A stretch of 34,226 bases of DNA from Nitrospira sp. UBA6493 (GTDB taxonomy: Bacteria; Nitrospirota; Nitrospiria; Nitrospirales; Nitrospiraceae): positions 1 through 34,226 of the forward strand of contig DJMJ01000038.1 in assembly GCA_002435325.1 (NCBI GenBank), given 5' to 3'. A program made the translations under genes and the position numbers. This document shows positions 13,803 through 22,380 of the stretch, one piece after another. Under the pieces are notes generated by a model. It searched no databases and was not told the origin of the DNA. It saw nothing but the letters and a program-made list of their open reading frames with translations. Position 1 is the first letter of the stretch. Each line of letters starts with the position of its first letter.

Positions 13803-16241
13803 ATGCACGAGATAAAGGACAGCCCGATGGCAGACCCTCAGGATCCCCCTTCTGACCAACAGCCCGACGACCTCTTCCGGCTCATCGTCGATGCCGCGCC
13901 GAATGGACTGCTGCTCACCAACCGGGACGGCAGCATCATCCTGGCCAACGCAGAAGTCGAACGGATGTTCGGATACCGCCGAGAAGAACTCGCCGGCCAA
14001 TCCGTTGAACTGTTGATGCCCGCCCGGTTTTCTCCAGAACATACTCGCCATAGACACAGCTTTAACCAGGCCCCAACCTCGCGCGCCATGGGTGTCGGCC
14101 GTGATTTGTATGGGCGGCGCAAGGACGGCTCTGAATTTCCCATCGAGATCGGCCTCAACCCGGTCTCGCTCCCCAGCGGCATGCATTATTTGGCCTCGAT
14201 CATCGACATCACGACGCGCAAGCAAAACGAACAGGATCTCCAGCAATCCCATGCGGAATTAGAGCGCCGCGTTCAAGAGCGCACCGCCGAGCTCGTCACC
14301 ATCAATGCGGCCTTGCGCGAGGGTGAAGAGCGCTACCGCCTCCTGGCCGACGCGACCTTCGACGGAATCGCCATCCACCACCAGGGCCTCATTATCGAAG
14401 CCAACCCTGGCTTGGAACGGATGTTCGGCTATGTGCCAGGCGAACTGATCGGAACCCCCATGTTGGCCTTGATGGACGAGAAGTGCCATGAACAGGTGGT
14501 TACCGGCCTACAGGCCGGCGAGCACAGCCCCTACGAATGCGTGGGCCGCCGCAAAGACGGCTCCACCTTTTCAGAAGAAGTGGTTGTCAAACCCTACCGC
14601 TACAAAGGCCACGACATGCATCTCGTGGCCATCCGCGACATTACCGAACCCAAACGCGCGGAGAAAGCCCTGCAATCGGCCTACCAACAGCTCAGCTTCC
14701 ATATCGAGAATACGCCGCTGGCCGTCATCGAATGGACAGCGGATTTTCGCCTGCAGCGCTGGTCCCCTCAGGCGGAAAAGATTTTCGGATGGCCGGCTGA
14801 AGAAGTGGAAGGGAAATTCCCTCACGAATGGCGGTTCGTCTTCACCGACGACAAGGACGCCTTGCTCGGCGTCATCGACCGGCTGATGAAGGGCCGCGAG
14901 CGCCAGAACGTCTATCGGGGCCGCCAATACACCAAATCCGGCAGCGTGGTGCATTGCGTCTGGCACAACTCGGTCTTGACGGACGAGCACGGCGCAGTCG
15001 TCTCGATCATGTCGCTGATCCAGGATCTATCCGGACAAGTCCGGCTGGAGCAGCAATTCCATCAGGCCCAGAAGATGGATGCTATCGGACGCCTCGCGGG
15101 CGGCATCGCCCACGACTTCAACAATTTGTTGACCGTCATCAACGGATACAGCGACCTGGCCCTCACGAACCGAAACATCCCGCCGCGCGTCCAAAACGGG
15201 CTGCAGCAAATTCTCAATGCCGGCCATCGCGCCGCCGCCCTGACGCATCAACTGCTGGCCTTCAGCCGCCAGCAGGTCATGCAACCGCAGGTCCTGAACG
15301 TCAACTCCGTCGTCGTCAACATGGAAAAGCTGCTGCGCCGCTTGATCGGCGAAAATATCAAGCTAATCTGCCGGCTGGATGAGAAAGTCGGCCGCATCAA
15401 AGCCGACCCCGGACAAATCGAACAAATCGTGATGAACCTGGCTGTCAACGCGCGCGATGCGATGCCGCACGGCGGACAGCTGATCATCGAAACCCAGGAT
15501 GTGGAATTGGACGACGACTTTCTCTCCGCCCAGGCGCCGACGCTCTCACCCGGCTCCTATGCCATGTTGGCGATCCAGGATACCGGCATCGGCATGGACG
15601 AGGCGACGCTCCTGCGCATTTTCGAACCATTTTTCACGACGAAGGGACCGGGGAAAGGCACGGGGCTCGGCTTGGCCACCGTGCATGGGATTGTGCAGCA
15701 AAGCAACGGGATGATCACTGTCTCCAGCCAGCTCGGCCAGGGCACCAGATTTCAGATTTATTTCCCGCGCGTCACAGGCACAGTCCAGCAGCCATCGAAG
15801 ACAGCGCTTCCACAGGCCGCCATCAGAGGTTCTGAAACCGTGCTGCTGGTTGAGGACGAGCCGATCGTGCGAGCCTTCGCCCGCCAAGTGCTGACGGACC
15901 ATGGCTACGCTGTGCTGGAAGCCGCCACCGCCGAAGAGGCGCTCTTTTTGAGCAACGGCTACGACAACACCATTCATCTCTTGCTGTCCGATGTGGTGCT
16001 GCCCTCCGGCGGCGGGCCGCTCCTCGCGAAACACCTGCGCAGCCAACGATCCAACATCAAAGTACTGTTGATGTCGGGCTACATCGATCGCGGTTTCAAC
16101 ATTGCCGACAACCTGGCCGATACGACGCCGTTCATCCAAAAACCCTTCACCCAGGAAGTGCTGCTGCAAAAAATCCGCAGCGTGCTCGATACGCCGGAAA
16201 CGAACTCAGACACCGCCCAACAGCTCTCATGGCTCACGTAA
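13803..16241 (+). CDS. Soluble hybrid histidine kinase, three PAS domains and C-terminal receiver
   Basis: The 812-residue protein has no membrane span. Domain order is PAS (about 22-140), a short coiled coil (145-170), PAS (175-290), PAS (300-415), HisKA with phospho-acceptor His437 in AGGIAHDFNNLL, HATPase (N-box Asn545, G1 DTGIGM from Asp593, G2 GKGTGLGLATVHG) and a receiver domain whose phospho-acceptor is Asp730 in LLLSDVVLP. This is the layout of cytoplasmic energy- or ligand-sensing hybrid kinases; PAS ligands cannot be read from sequence. A GGAG Shine-Dalgarno sequence precedes the ATG. No response regulator with an output domain is nearby, so the phosphorelay target is elsewhere. The stop region overlaps the convergent PAP2 gene by eight bases. 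Confidence 0.95.
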   Translation: MHEIKDSPMADPQDPPSDQQPDDLFRLIVDAAPNGLLLTNRDGSIILANAEVERMFGYRREELAGQSVELLMPARFSPEHTRHRHSFNQAPTSRAMGVGRDLYGRRKDGSEFPIEIGLNPVSLPSGMHYLASIIDITTRKQNEQDLQQSHAELERRVQERTAELVTINAALREGEERYRLLADATFDGIAIHHQGLIIEANPGLERMFGYVPGELIGTPMLALMDEKCHEQVVTGLQAGEHSPYECVGRRKDGSTFSEEVVVKPYRYKGHDMHLVAIRDITEPKRAEKALQSAYQQLSFHIENTPLAVIEWTADFRLQRWSPQAEKIFGWPAEEVEGKFPHEWRFVFTDDKDALLGVIDRLMKGRERQNVYRGRQYTKSGSVVHCVWHNSVLTDEHGAVVSIMSLIQDLSGQVRLEQQFHQAQKMDAIGRLAGGIAHDFNNLLTVINGYSDLALTNRNIPPRVQNGLQQILNAGHRAAALTHQLLAFSRQQVMQPQVLNVNSVVVNMEKLLRRLIGENIKLICRLDEKVGRIKADPGQIEQIVMNLAVNARDAMPHGGQLIIETQDVELDDDFLSAQAPTLSPGSYAMLAIQDTGIGMDEATLLRIFEPFFTTKGPGKGTGLGLATVHGIVQQSNGMITVSSQLGQGTRFQIYFPRVTGTVQQPSKTALPQAAIRGSETVLLVEDEPIVRAFARQVLTDHGYAVLEAATAEEALFLSNGYDNTIHLLLSDVVLPSGGGPLLAKHLRSQRSNIKVLLMSGYIDRGFNIADNLADTTPFIQKPFTQEVLLQKIRSVLDTPETNSDTAQQLSWLT

Positions 16242-16791
16242 TCTGAGGCACGGCAGCGGCCCGAAACCGCGGCCACTGCAGCAAAGCCCAGGCAATGCCG
16301 CCGCCGATCAGTCCGCCAAGCGCCCACCCGCCCAGCACGTCGGTCACATAATGTGCCCCGATATACACACGGGAGAATCCCACTAGCGCGACGATCGGCC
16401 AGCTGATCCAGCCGGTTTTTGGATAGAGCACCTGGAGAAATGCCGCCGCCGCGGCAGTGTTCATCGCATGGTTGGAGGGAAAGCTGAAGAGCCGCCCGCA
16501 GGCGCCCCCCCCGACGACGACGGCTTCGTGAATCGCCTGACAAGGCCGCACACGGGCGAAGGCCCACTTCAGCTGCCCGCCCAGAAAATCCGACAACCCG
16601 ATCGCACCTGCCAGGAATGGGCTGCCCAGCAACGCCTCCCACCGCCGACGCACAATCCAGTGCGCCAGCGCGCAGGCCACCGGCAGATAAAGGGAACTGG
16701 TGGCGCTGAGACGGAGAAAGAGATGATCGAAGAAGTCCGATCGGCCGGCTAACCCATTGATAGCGAGAAAGAGAGATTCGTCGAGGCTCAT
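16234..16791 (-). CDS. PAP2-family membrane phosphatase
   Basis: PAP2 proteins dephosphorylate lipid phosphates such as undecaprenyl pyrophosphate, phosphatidate or phosphatidylglycerophosphate at the membrane. The 185-residue protein has several hydrophobic spans and the three-part active site: Lys75-x6-Arg82-Pro83, Pro105-Ser106-Asn107-His108 (the usual Gly is Asn here), and Ser140-Arg141-x5-His147-x3-Asp151. A role in recycling the undecaprenyl carrier fits the envelope theme of the window but is not proven. No clear Shine-Dalgarno sequence precedes the ATG. It is convergent with the kinase gene and lies 78 bases downstream of the TonB_C-like gene on the same strand. Confidence 0.92.
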   Translation of the reverse strand: MSLDESLFLAINGLAGRSDFFDHLFLRLSATSSLYLPVACALAHWIVRRRWEALLGSPFLAGAIGLSDFLGGQLKWAFARVRPCQAIHEAVVVGGGACGRLFSFPSNHAMNTAAAAAFLQVLYPKTGWISWPIVALVGFSRVYIGAHYVTDVLGGWALGGLIGGGIAWALLQWPRFRAAAVPQIT

Positions 16792-16869
16792 AAAGAACCA
16801 CTGGCGCGGGGTATGACCGGCACCGCTCGCGATGCTCTTGCCATGTGCCTCATACCCCTAGCCATACAT

Positions 16870-17304
16870 TTACCGAGTTCGGAAGTGAATGCGAACCGTC
16901 AGCTCCCCATCGACGACTTCATCGCCCTTCATCTGAGGATCGAAGGTCCACTTATTGAGCGCGGCCATGCCAGCGGCCGTTAGCTCACGATGCTTGGCCG
17001 GCTCCAGCACGACCACCGTCACTTTGGCCTCTTTCGAGACCAGCACTCTGGCCTTCATCCAATCGTCGAGTTCCTGGCCATCGAGCGATGAGGGAACCCC
17101 TGGCCAGGGAGTGGATTTCGCCACCGGGCCCAGCTGCTGGTCCTTGTTGAGGGCCAACCCGTGAACATGCACCTCCGGCAGCTCAAGCATGTCCTCCAGG
17201 TGGTCCGACTCATGCGTAGCCTCGTCGCCGGCTGCCGCAAACGCGGCAGCCGGAAGGCACAGGTAGAATCCGAACATGAATGCCCTAAAGCAGAGAGTTT
17301 TCAT
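16870..17304 (-). CDS. Minimal TonB C-terminal-domain-like exported protein
   Basis: The 144-residue protein has an N-terminal signal or anchor segment (residues 6-25, ending AAAFAAA) and a region resembling the TonB_C fold, seen in VTVVVLEPAKHRELTAAG and ALNKWTFDPQMKGDEVVDG followed by a strand ending VRIHF. The long Pro-rich spacer of classical TonB is missing. His31, His35, His46 and His48 (HESDH, HVH) could bind metal. The in-frame start at 17304 is preferred over 17337 because it puts the hydrophobic segment at the N terminus and has an upstream AGAGG. It lies 137 bases downstream of a TonB-dependent receptor gene, so it may be that receptor's dedicated energising or periplasmic partner. 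Family call is moderate. Confidence 0.72.
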   Translation of the reverse strand: MKTLCFRAFMFGFYLCLPAAAFAAAGDEATHESDHLEDMLELPEVHVHGLALNKDQQLGPVAKSTPWPGVPSSLDGQELDDWMKARVLVSKEAKVTVVVLEPAKHRELTAAGMAALNKWTFDPQMKGDEVVDGELTVRIHFRTR

Positions 17305-17474
17305 CGTAACCAAGCCTCTGATTCCTATCGCACTCAAAAAACTTTCTCATACTATCAGATGCCCAACAAGGTGACCAATTTTTACCCACCCAAAACCCCG
17401 GCGCGCCAGGACACGCCTTGCCCGAGCAAGGCCGCAGGCAGTCGTCACCCATCACTCATCACACCTCACCGCAT

Positions 17475-19892
17475 TTAAAAAAACCACTGGCCGCGGAAGA
17501 AGAACGACCGTGGCATCCCCGCGTGCGACACCCCCAGGCCGATGCTCCCCTCGCCGCGATTGACATAGTATTTTTGATCGAACAGATTGATCACGTCGAA
17601 CCCGAGCAAGAACTTCTGCTTATCCCACGGCAGCGGAATCACATGCGTAATCGACGTATTGAAGACCGTATAAGACTGGCTATGGGTCGAATTCGTCTTC
17701 GCCGCTTCATCCGCCGCCGTCCGCAGCCCCGAGCCGAACAGCATCTGCCCGCTGAAGGTCGTCCGCTCCTTCAGACGGTAGCTGACGAGCGCGGAGCTGG
17801 TAATCATTTGCGTGTGATCGCAAAATACTCCGCCGGGCGAATTGATATCCCCGATCTCTTTCGCTTCCAGCAAGAAATGCCCCGATTGAAGACCGTAGCC
17901 TTTGCACTGGCCCCAGGCCGTATTCAGCCGAGCCATGAGATTGTCCGTCACCTGGAGCTTCAACGCGCCGTCGATGCCGCGCTGCCATCCGTAGTTGAAA
18001 GCAAAGTAGTTCAGCAACGGGGTCGTGCCGAACTGCCCGGCATCGGACAGATTGCGGGCCAGCTTGTAGTAGCCCGTCAACTCGAACGTGGCCCAACTGG
18101 ACAAGGCATGATAGCTGCCAACTTCAAAGTAATGCGCCCGTTCGGCCTTGGGCGCGATATTCGCCGTATTCTCCGGCGCCGCCTTCGTGCCGGCCGTGTT
18201 CAGCTTCGCAAAGGAAATGGCTTCCAAATTCGGCGGGGTGAACATACGCCCATAGAACACATGGAACACGTTCGCGTGATCGGCCTTGTAAGTCGCGCCG
18301 AGCCGCGGACTGAGCTGCGCTTCATCGCGGATATACTGGATGACATCCCCCCGCAGCCCGAGATTGAATGTCCACCGGTCGTTGGGTGTCCATTGGTCCT
18401 GGATCCACACTTCCTGCCGATAACCGATCAAGCGATTGTCCGCGTTGAGGCCGATGACGCCGCCTGTGGGATTGCCCGCGCCATCATCCTGGAAGGTGGA
18501 TAGCCTGGTCTTGTTGACCGCCTGCGTCCGATCGAGCTGGAAGCCGGTCTTGATCACATGCTCGCTGCTCTGGACATAGGTGTAATCCAGGCGGAGGCCG
18601 CCTGAGTAGGCCGTGCGATCCTGGCTGCCAGCGGAAAAGGGCTCCGCCTCGTCCGGCACGTAGGCGAGCACATTCAGCGGATCGGTCTTAAACGTGGCGC
18701 GGGTATGCCGGAAGTAGCCCGCCAGACTGAAGAACTGATTCGACGACACATCGTGCCGCCAGACCAGGTGCGTATACTGGTTCTGCTCGTACTGGTTTTC
18801 ATCCACGCGCTCGGACGGCACAGCCGCGAACCCAGCCGGGAGCAAGCCGGCGATCGTCGCGTTCTGCTGCTGGCCCGGCATCGTGGGAATCTGATACTTC
18901 GCGACGGAGTTCAAGAACAGCACCGTGAAGTTGTTCGTATTGTCGTGCTGATAGTCGCCGCGAAACATGGTCTGATTCCGCTCGCTCTGCCCGTGAAAGA
19001 TCGAATGGCCGAGTGTCGGCGGCTCGATGCCGCGATTGGTCGCGGTGTGGCTGTTGAGAATGTAATAGCGAATTTTTTCTCCGACCGTCCCCCCGTACTC
19101 GAATGACGGATTGACGGTTTGATTCGATCCGCCGAACAGCTGCAAAGAGCCAAACCCCGGCTTCGTCCCGCTCTTGGTGGTAATGTCGATCAGCGCGGCC
19201 GCCTTGTTGCCGACATTGGCTTCCATGCCGCCCAGCACGATGTCCGCGCGCTCCCACGAGCGGGGGGAAATGACATCGGAAAACGTGGACGAGACCGTGT
19301 CAGGAATCGGCACCCCGTCGATGCGCAGCTGCAGATTGGCATGATCCTGCCGGATATGGACTTGCTTGAGGGAGCCATACGTCGCACTGGGAATGGTCAG
19401 CAGCACATCGTGCAATTCGTTATTGTTACCGCGAGGGAGGGCTTCGATATCCTTGCGGCTTACCGAGTACGTCTCGCTTGACGCCTTGTATTGGATGGGC
19501 GGCAACGGCGACACCACCTCCAACGCGATCTCCCTGGTGTTCGACAGCGTCAACGTGACCGGCTTCGGCGGCCCCTGGCCCAGCACGAGCACAACATACT
19601 CGCTGCGATAGGTCTCTTGCACCGCGCTCACCGAGTAGGTCGCATTCGCGGGAACCGGGACCGAGAACTCACCCGCATCATTCGACACCCCTGTCGCCAC
19701 CAGCCCGCCTTCCTGATCCTTTACCTCCACCACCGCTTGCCCGACCCGGCGAAGGTCCTGATTCTGCACCGTCACTCGAATGACATTCGCCGCCTCGCCC
19801 TCCGCCGCATGAACCGTAGACAGCCCGCCGCTATTCCCGATCAGAGTTCCGGCCATCAGACCAACACAAATATGAAACCACGCGCGTCGCAT
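17475..19892 (-). CDS. TonB-dependent outer-membrane receptor
   Basis: The 805-residue protein has a signal peptide (cleavage near HAAEG, residue 29), a carboxypeptidase-regulatory-like domain (about 34-115), a plug domain (about 150-235, with VHIRQDHANLQLRIDGVPIPD and ADIVLGGMEANVGNKAAALIDITTKSG segments) and a beta-barrel ending in the outer-membrane signature terminating WFF. Such receptors import scarce ligands, commonly iron chelates, cobalamin, nickel, zinc or copper complexes. I see no obvious TonB box. The start has a strong GGAGG Shine-Dalgarno sequence. Upstream on the same strand is a His-rich exported peptide, and downstream a minimal TonB_C-like protein, so a metal ligand is the favoured inference. 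Receptor class firm; ligand unknown. Confidence 0.93.
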   Translation of the reverse strand: MRRAWFHICVGLMAGTLIGNSGGLSTVHAAEGEAANVIRVTVQNQDLRRVGQAVVEVKDQEGGLVATGVSNDAGEFSVPVPANATYSVSAVQETYRSEYVVLVLGQGPPKPVTLTLSNTREIALEVVSPLPPIQYKASSETYSVSRKDIEALPRGNNNELHDVLLTIPSATYGSLKQVHIRQDHANLQLRIDGVPIPDTVSSTFSDVISPRSWERADIVLGGMEANVGNKAAALIDITTKSGTKPGFGSLQLFGGSNQTVNPSFEYGGTVGEKIRYYILNSHTATNRGIEPPTLGHSIFHGQSERNQTMFRGDYQHDNTNNFTVLFLNSVAKYQIPTMPGQQQNATIAGLLPAGFAAVPSERVDENQYEQNQYTHLVWRHDVSSNQFFSLAGYFRHTRATFKTDPLNVLAYVPDEAEPFSAGSQDRTAYSGGLRLDYTYVQSSEHVIKTGFQLDRTQAVNKTRLSTFQDDGAGNPTGGVIGLNADNRLIGYRQEVWIQDQWTPNDRWTFNLGLRGDVIQYIRDEAQLSPRLGATYKADHANVFHVFYGRMFTPPNLEAISFAKLNTAGTKAAPENTANIAPKAERAHYFEVGSYHALSSWATFELTGYYKLARNLSDAGQFGTTPLLNYFAFNYGWQRGIDGALKLQVTDNLMARLNTAWGQCKGYGLQSGHFLLEAKEIGDINSPGGVFCDHTQMITSSALVSYRLKERTTFSGQMLFGSGLRTAADEAAKTNSTHSQSYTVFNTSITHVIPLPWDKQKFLLGFDVINLFDQKYYVNRGEGSIGLGVSHAGMPRSFFFRGQWFF

Positions 19893-19983
19893 ACAGATCC
19901 TCCACCTTCAACATCGAAAAAGAACAGAGACCGGCGCCCGGCACAGACTGCGCCGAACCCGGCAGGACTCGTTGAAGAGAGAC

Positions 19984-20307
19984 TTAGCGGCGCGGAGGAG
20001 CGCGGGAAGGACCGGCGGAGGCAGCATCGAGAGAAAGCAAGACCGACTCAGCCGAAAGAGTTCGATGCCAGACCAGCTCGCAAAAGGCTAATCTGGGAAC
20101 ATCGCAATCCAGCGATCCGGCGGTATGGTGCTGCACCCACTGGCAGAGGTCGGTATCGGAATGCTCATGGCCGTCGTGATCGGCCGCGGCCAGCTCGTGA
20201 TGGACATCCTGAGCCACGGCGAACGGAGCCAGCCCGAGGATGACCGCGATCATCCCCAGCGCGGCCATCGCGCGAAGCACACTCAGGAATCTTTGCGTAG
20301 GAGACAT
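19984..20307 (-). CDS. Small His-rich exported protein, DUF2946-like
   Basis: The 107-residue protein begins with a signal peptide (hydrophobic residues 10-32, ending FAVAQ). It then shows a metal-ligand-rich stretch: His36, His37, His44, His47, His49, then Cys55, His60, His61 and Cys68. The arrangement is like DUF2946 proteins, which often sit beside copper or other metal genes. The start at the ATG 20307 is favoured over a GTG three codons upstream; neither has a good Shine-Dalgarno sequence. The receptor gene follows after 91 bases on the same strand, so co-transcription is likely. A periplasmic metal-binding or metal-sensing role is inferred. Family match is by pattern only. Confidence 0.65.
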   Translation of the reverse strand: MSPTQRFLSVLRAMAALGMIAVILGLAPFAVAQDVHHELAAADHDGHEHSDTDLCQWVQHHTAGSLDCDVPRLAFCELVWHRTLSAESVLLSLDAASAGPSRAPPRR

Positions 20308-20365
20308 TACCGGCACTGGTGCAAATCCATACGGCTACCGATCCTCACGTAGAAGATCCGTGGCT

Positions 20366-20395
20366 AACCTAGCGATTGCCCCGTCTTCCTGTCAA
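20366..20395 (-). promoter_or_regulatory. Candidate promoter of the His-rich/receptor unit
   Basis: On the minus strand a perfect TTGACA (20390-20395) is followed after 18 bases by TAGGTT (20366-20371), about 60 bases before the predicted ATG. The -10 box is weak (three of six). Confidence 0.4.
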
Positions 20396-20398
20396 GCC

Positions 20399-20416
20399 AC
20401 CTGGACTTTTCCAGGT
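20399..20416. promoter_or_regulatory. 18-bp dyad between divergent receptor-unit and DAHP synthase genes
   Basis: ACCTGGA (20399-20405) and TCCAGGT (20410-20416) are perfect 7-bp arms around CTTT. The dyad lies three bases upstream of the -35 box of the minus-strand promoter at 20366-20395, where activators or repressors commonly bind. Its outline recalls MerR-family dyads, though those normally sit between -35 and -10. It could also act as a hairpin in a plus-strand transcript. Confidence 0.45.
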
Positions 20417-20471
20417 ATTTTCGCATATCTTATGACATTCTCCGTCGGCCCCTTAGACCCAGAAAGAAAGG

Positions 20472-20488
20472 CCGCGAGCGGCTCGCGG
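20472..20488 (+). promoter_or_regulatory. GC-rich hairpin just upstream of the DAHP synthase start
   Basis: CCGCGAG (20472-20478) and CTCGCGG (20482-20488) pair perfectly around a three-base loop CGG, nine bases before the ATG at 20498. It occupies the place where a ribosome-binding site is expected and may limit translation, or it may show that the true start is the ATG at 20432 upstream of it. Confidence 0.45.
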
Positions 20489-20497
20489 ACAGCGATC

Positions 20498-21556
20498 ATG
20501 AATAGACCGATCGACAACCAACATATTTTAGAAATCAAAGCGCTGCCTTCTCCCCGCGCCATCAAAACCGCACTGCCGATCACCGACCAGGCGGCGGCCC
20601 TGGTGGTGGATACGCGCGAGGCGATCCGCCGGATTCTGCATGGCCAAGACCGCGACCGGCTCCTCGTCATCGTCGGCCCCTGCTCCATTCATGACCCTGA
20701 AGCCGCCTACGAATACGCCGCCAAGCTGAAACCGGTAGCCGATGCCCTGCGCGACCGTTTACTGATCGTCATGCGCACCTATTTCGAAAAGCCCCGCACG
20801 ACCGTCGGCTGGAAGGGCCTCATCAACGACCCCCATCTCGACGGCACCTGCGACATTGCCGCCGGCATGGAACTGGCGCGGACCATTCTGCTCAAGATCA
20901 ATCAATCGGGCCTCCCCTGCGCCACCGAATTGCTCGATCCCATCAGCCCGCAATATGTGGCTGACCTGATCAGTTGGAGCGCGATCGGCGCCCGCACGAC
21001 TGAAAGCCAGACCCATCGTGAACTGGCCAGCGGCGTCTCCATGCCGGTCGGGTTCAAGAACGGCACCGAAGGCAGTCTGCAAGTCGCCGTGAATGCGATG
21101 ACCTCGGCCCGCGCGCCCCATCACTTCATGGGCATCAATGCCGAGGGGCAAATCTCGATCATTCGCACGGCGGGCAACCCAGACCGGCACATCGTCCTCC
21201 GGGGCGGCGGCGGCAAGACCAACTATGAAGCGGAACATGTGGCGAAAGCCGAAGCGGCCGTGGCCGGAGAAGGCATCGCCCGCTCCATCATGATCGACTG
21301 CTCACACGACAACTCCAATAAAGATCACCGGCGCCAGGGCCTCGTCGCGCGCGAGGTCGTGCGCCAGTTCCGCGAAGGCCGCCATTCCATCATGGGCTTG
21401 ATGCTCGAAAGCAATCTCAACCCCGGCAAACAGTCCTGGAAGCAAGGCGTGCCCCTCGCGCACGGCGTGTCCATCACCGACGCCTGTTTGGGCTGGGACG
21501 AGACCCAAGCGCTCTTGAACGAGCTGGCCGGATCGATCATCACCCGCCCGGCCTGA
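20498..21556 (+). CDS. aroG: 3-deoxy-7-phosphoheptulonate synthase (DAHP synthase, class I AroG type)
   Basis: The enzyme condenses phosphoenolpyruvate and erythrose-4-phosphate, the first step of aromatic amino acid synthesis. From the chosen ATG it has 352 residues, close to the 350 of E. coli AroG. Seen motifs are GPCSIHDP with metal ligand Cys62, RTYFEKPRTTVGWKG, GARTTESQTHRELASG and DCSHDNSNKDH, all of the AroF/G/H subgroup. The open frame extends further upstream; in-frame ATG 20432 would add 22 residues without family similarity, so 20498 is preferred, although a hairpin sits right before it. Feedback specificity (Phe, Tyr or Trp) cannot be judged safely from sequence alone. TatD follows after 44 bases, likely the same transcript. 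Confidence 0.94.
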   Translation: MNRPIDNQHILEIKALPSPRAIKTALPITDQAAALVVDTREAIRRILHGQDRDRLLVIVGPCSIHDPEAAYEYAAKLKPVADALRDRLLIVMRTYFEKPRTTVGWKGLINDPHLDGTCDIAAGMELARTILLKINQSGLPCATELLDPISPQYVADLISWSAIGARTTESQTHRELASGVSMPVGFKNGTEGSLQVAVNAMTSARAPHHFMGINAEGQISIIRTAGNPDRHIVLRGGGGKTNYEAEHVAKAEAAVAGEGIARSIMIDCSHDNSNKDHRRQGLVAREVVRQFREGRHSIMGLMLESNLNPGKQSWKQGVPLAHGVSITDACLGWDETQALLNELAGSIITRPA

Positions 21557-21600
21557 CCCACCGCATCGACGCGGCTCGCCGGACAATCCGACCTATCGCC

Positions 21601-22380
21601 ATGCTCATCGACACCCACACGCATCTGGACGACGCCCGGTATAACGACGACCGGGACGCCATGATCGCCCGCGCGCGCGAAGCCGGCGTGGAGCGATTCA
21701 TCACCATCGGCTGCGACCTGGCCACGAGCGAATCCGCGGTGGCCCTTGCCGTCCAGCACGATTTCGTCTATGCCTCAATCGGGGTCCATCCGCATGAAGT
21801 GAAGCACATTCAAGACAACTGGTACGACGAGTTCCGCCGGCTGGCCAAGAACAGAAAGGTCGTGGCCTATGGGGAAATCGGATTGGACTACCACTACAAC
21901 CACTCCTCCCCCAAAGAACAGCGCGAGCGGTTCCGCGAACAGATTCAGCTCGCGCATGAACTCCGGCTGCCCCTCATCATTCACACACGGGAAGCTGACA
22001 CGGATACCGTGGCGATATTACGGGAAGAACAAGCATCGGAGATCGGCGGGGTGTTTCACTGTTTCTCCGGCAATGCGGCCCTGGCAAAGGACGCGCTGGA
22101 TCTGGGATTCTATCTCTCGTTCTCCGGCATTCTCACGTTCCAAAGCGCCACGGCCTTGCGGGACATTGCGAAGGCCGTTCCGCTGGATCGTGTGTTGATC
22201 GAGACCGACTGCCCCTACCTCACCCCGGTGCCGCACCGGGGAAAACGGAACGAACCGGCCTTTGTCGCCCATGTGGCGGCGCAACTGGCAACGATCCGCG
22301 CCGGCGAAGCCGGTATGGATGCCAACACCATCGCGCTCGCGACCACCCGCAACGCCAAACGCCTCTTCAAAATCGCTTGA
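21601..22380 (+). CDS. tatD: TatD-family metal-dependent deoxyribonuclease
   Basis: TatD proteins are TIM-barrel metal-dependent nucleases linked to 3'-5' DNA processing and repair. The 259-residue protein keeps the metal site: His6 and His8 (THTHLD), Glu92 in GEIGLDYHY, His128 in IIHTREA, His153 in VFHCFSG and Asp203 in ETDCPYL. Length is normal for the bacterial YcfH/TatD group. It lies 44 bases downstream of DAHP synthase and is probably co-transcribed. In many bacteria this gene neighbours holB and metG, as YcfH does; here those genes are 11 kb away. The 3' end overlaps the convergent NYN gene by 14 bases. Confidence 0.94.
   Translation: MLIDTHTHLDDARYNDDRDAMIARAREAGVERFITIGCDLATSESAVALAVQHDFVYASIGVHPHEVKHIQDNWYDEFRRLAKNRKVVAYGEIGLDYHYNHSSPKEQRERFREQIQLAHELRLPLIIHTREADTDTVAILREEQASEIGGVFHCFSGNAALAKDALDLGFYLSFSGILTFQSATALRDIAKAVPLDRVLIETDCPYLTPVPHRGKRNEPAFVAHVAAQLATIRAGEAGMDANTIALATTRNAKRLFKIA

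Noticed and set aside
17416..17431. CCTTGC/GCAAGG hairpin as receptor-gene terminator
   Set aside because: The stem is only six pairs and no T-run follows directly on the minus strand; the first T-rich bases come about 20 bases later.
17418..18503. 361-codon open frame antisense to the TonB-dependent receptor
   Set aside because: Composition is Arg/Pro/Gln-rich with no domain, and the receptor gene on the other strand is clear.
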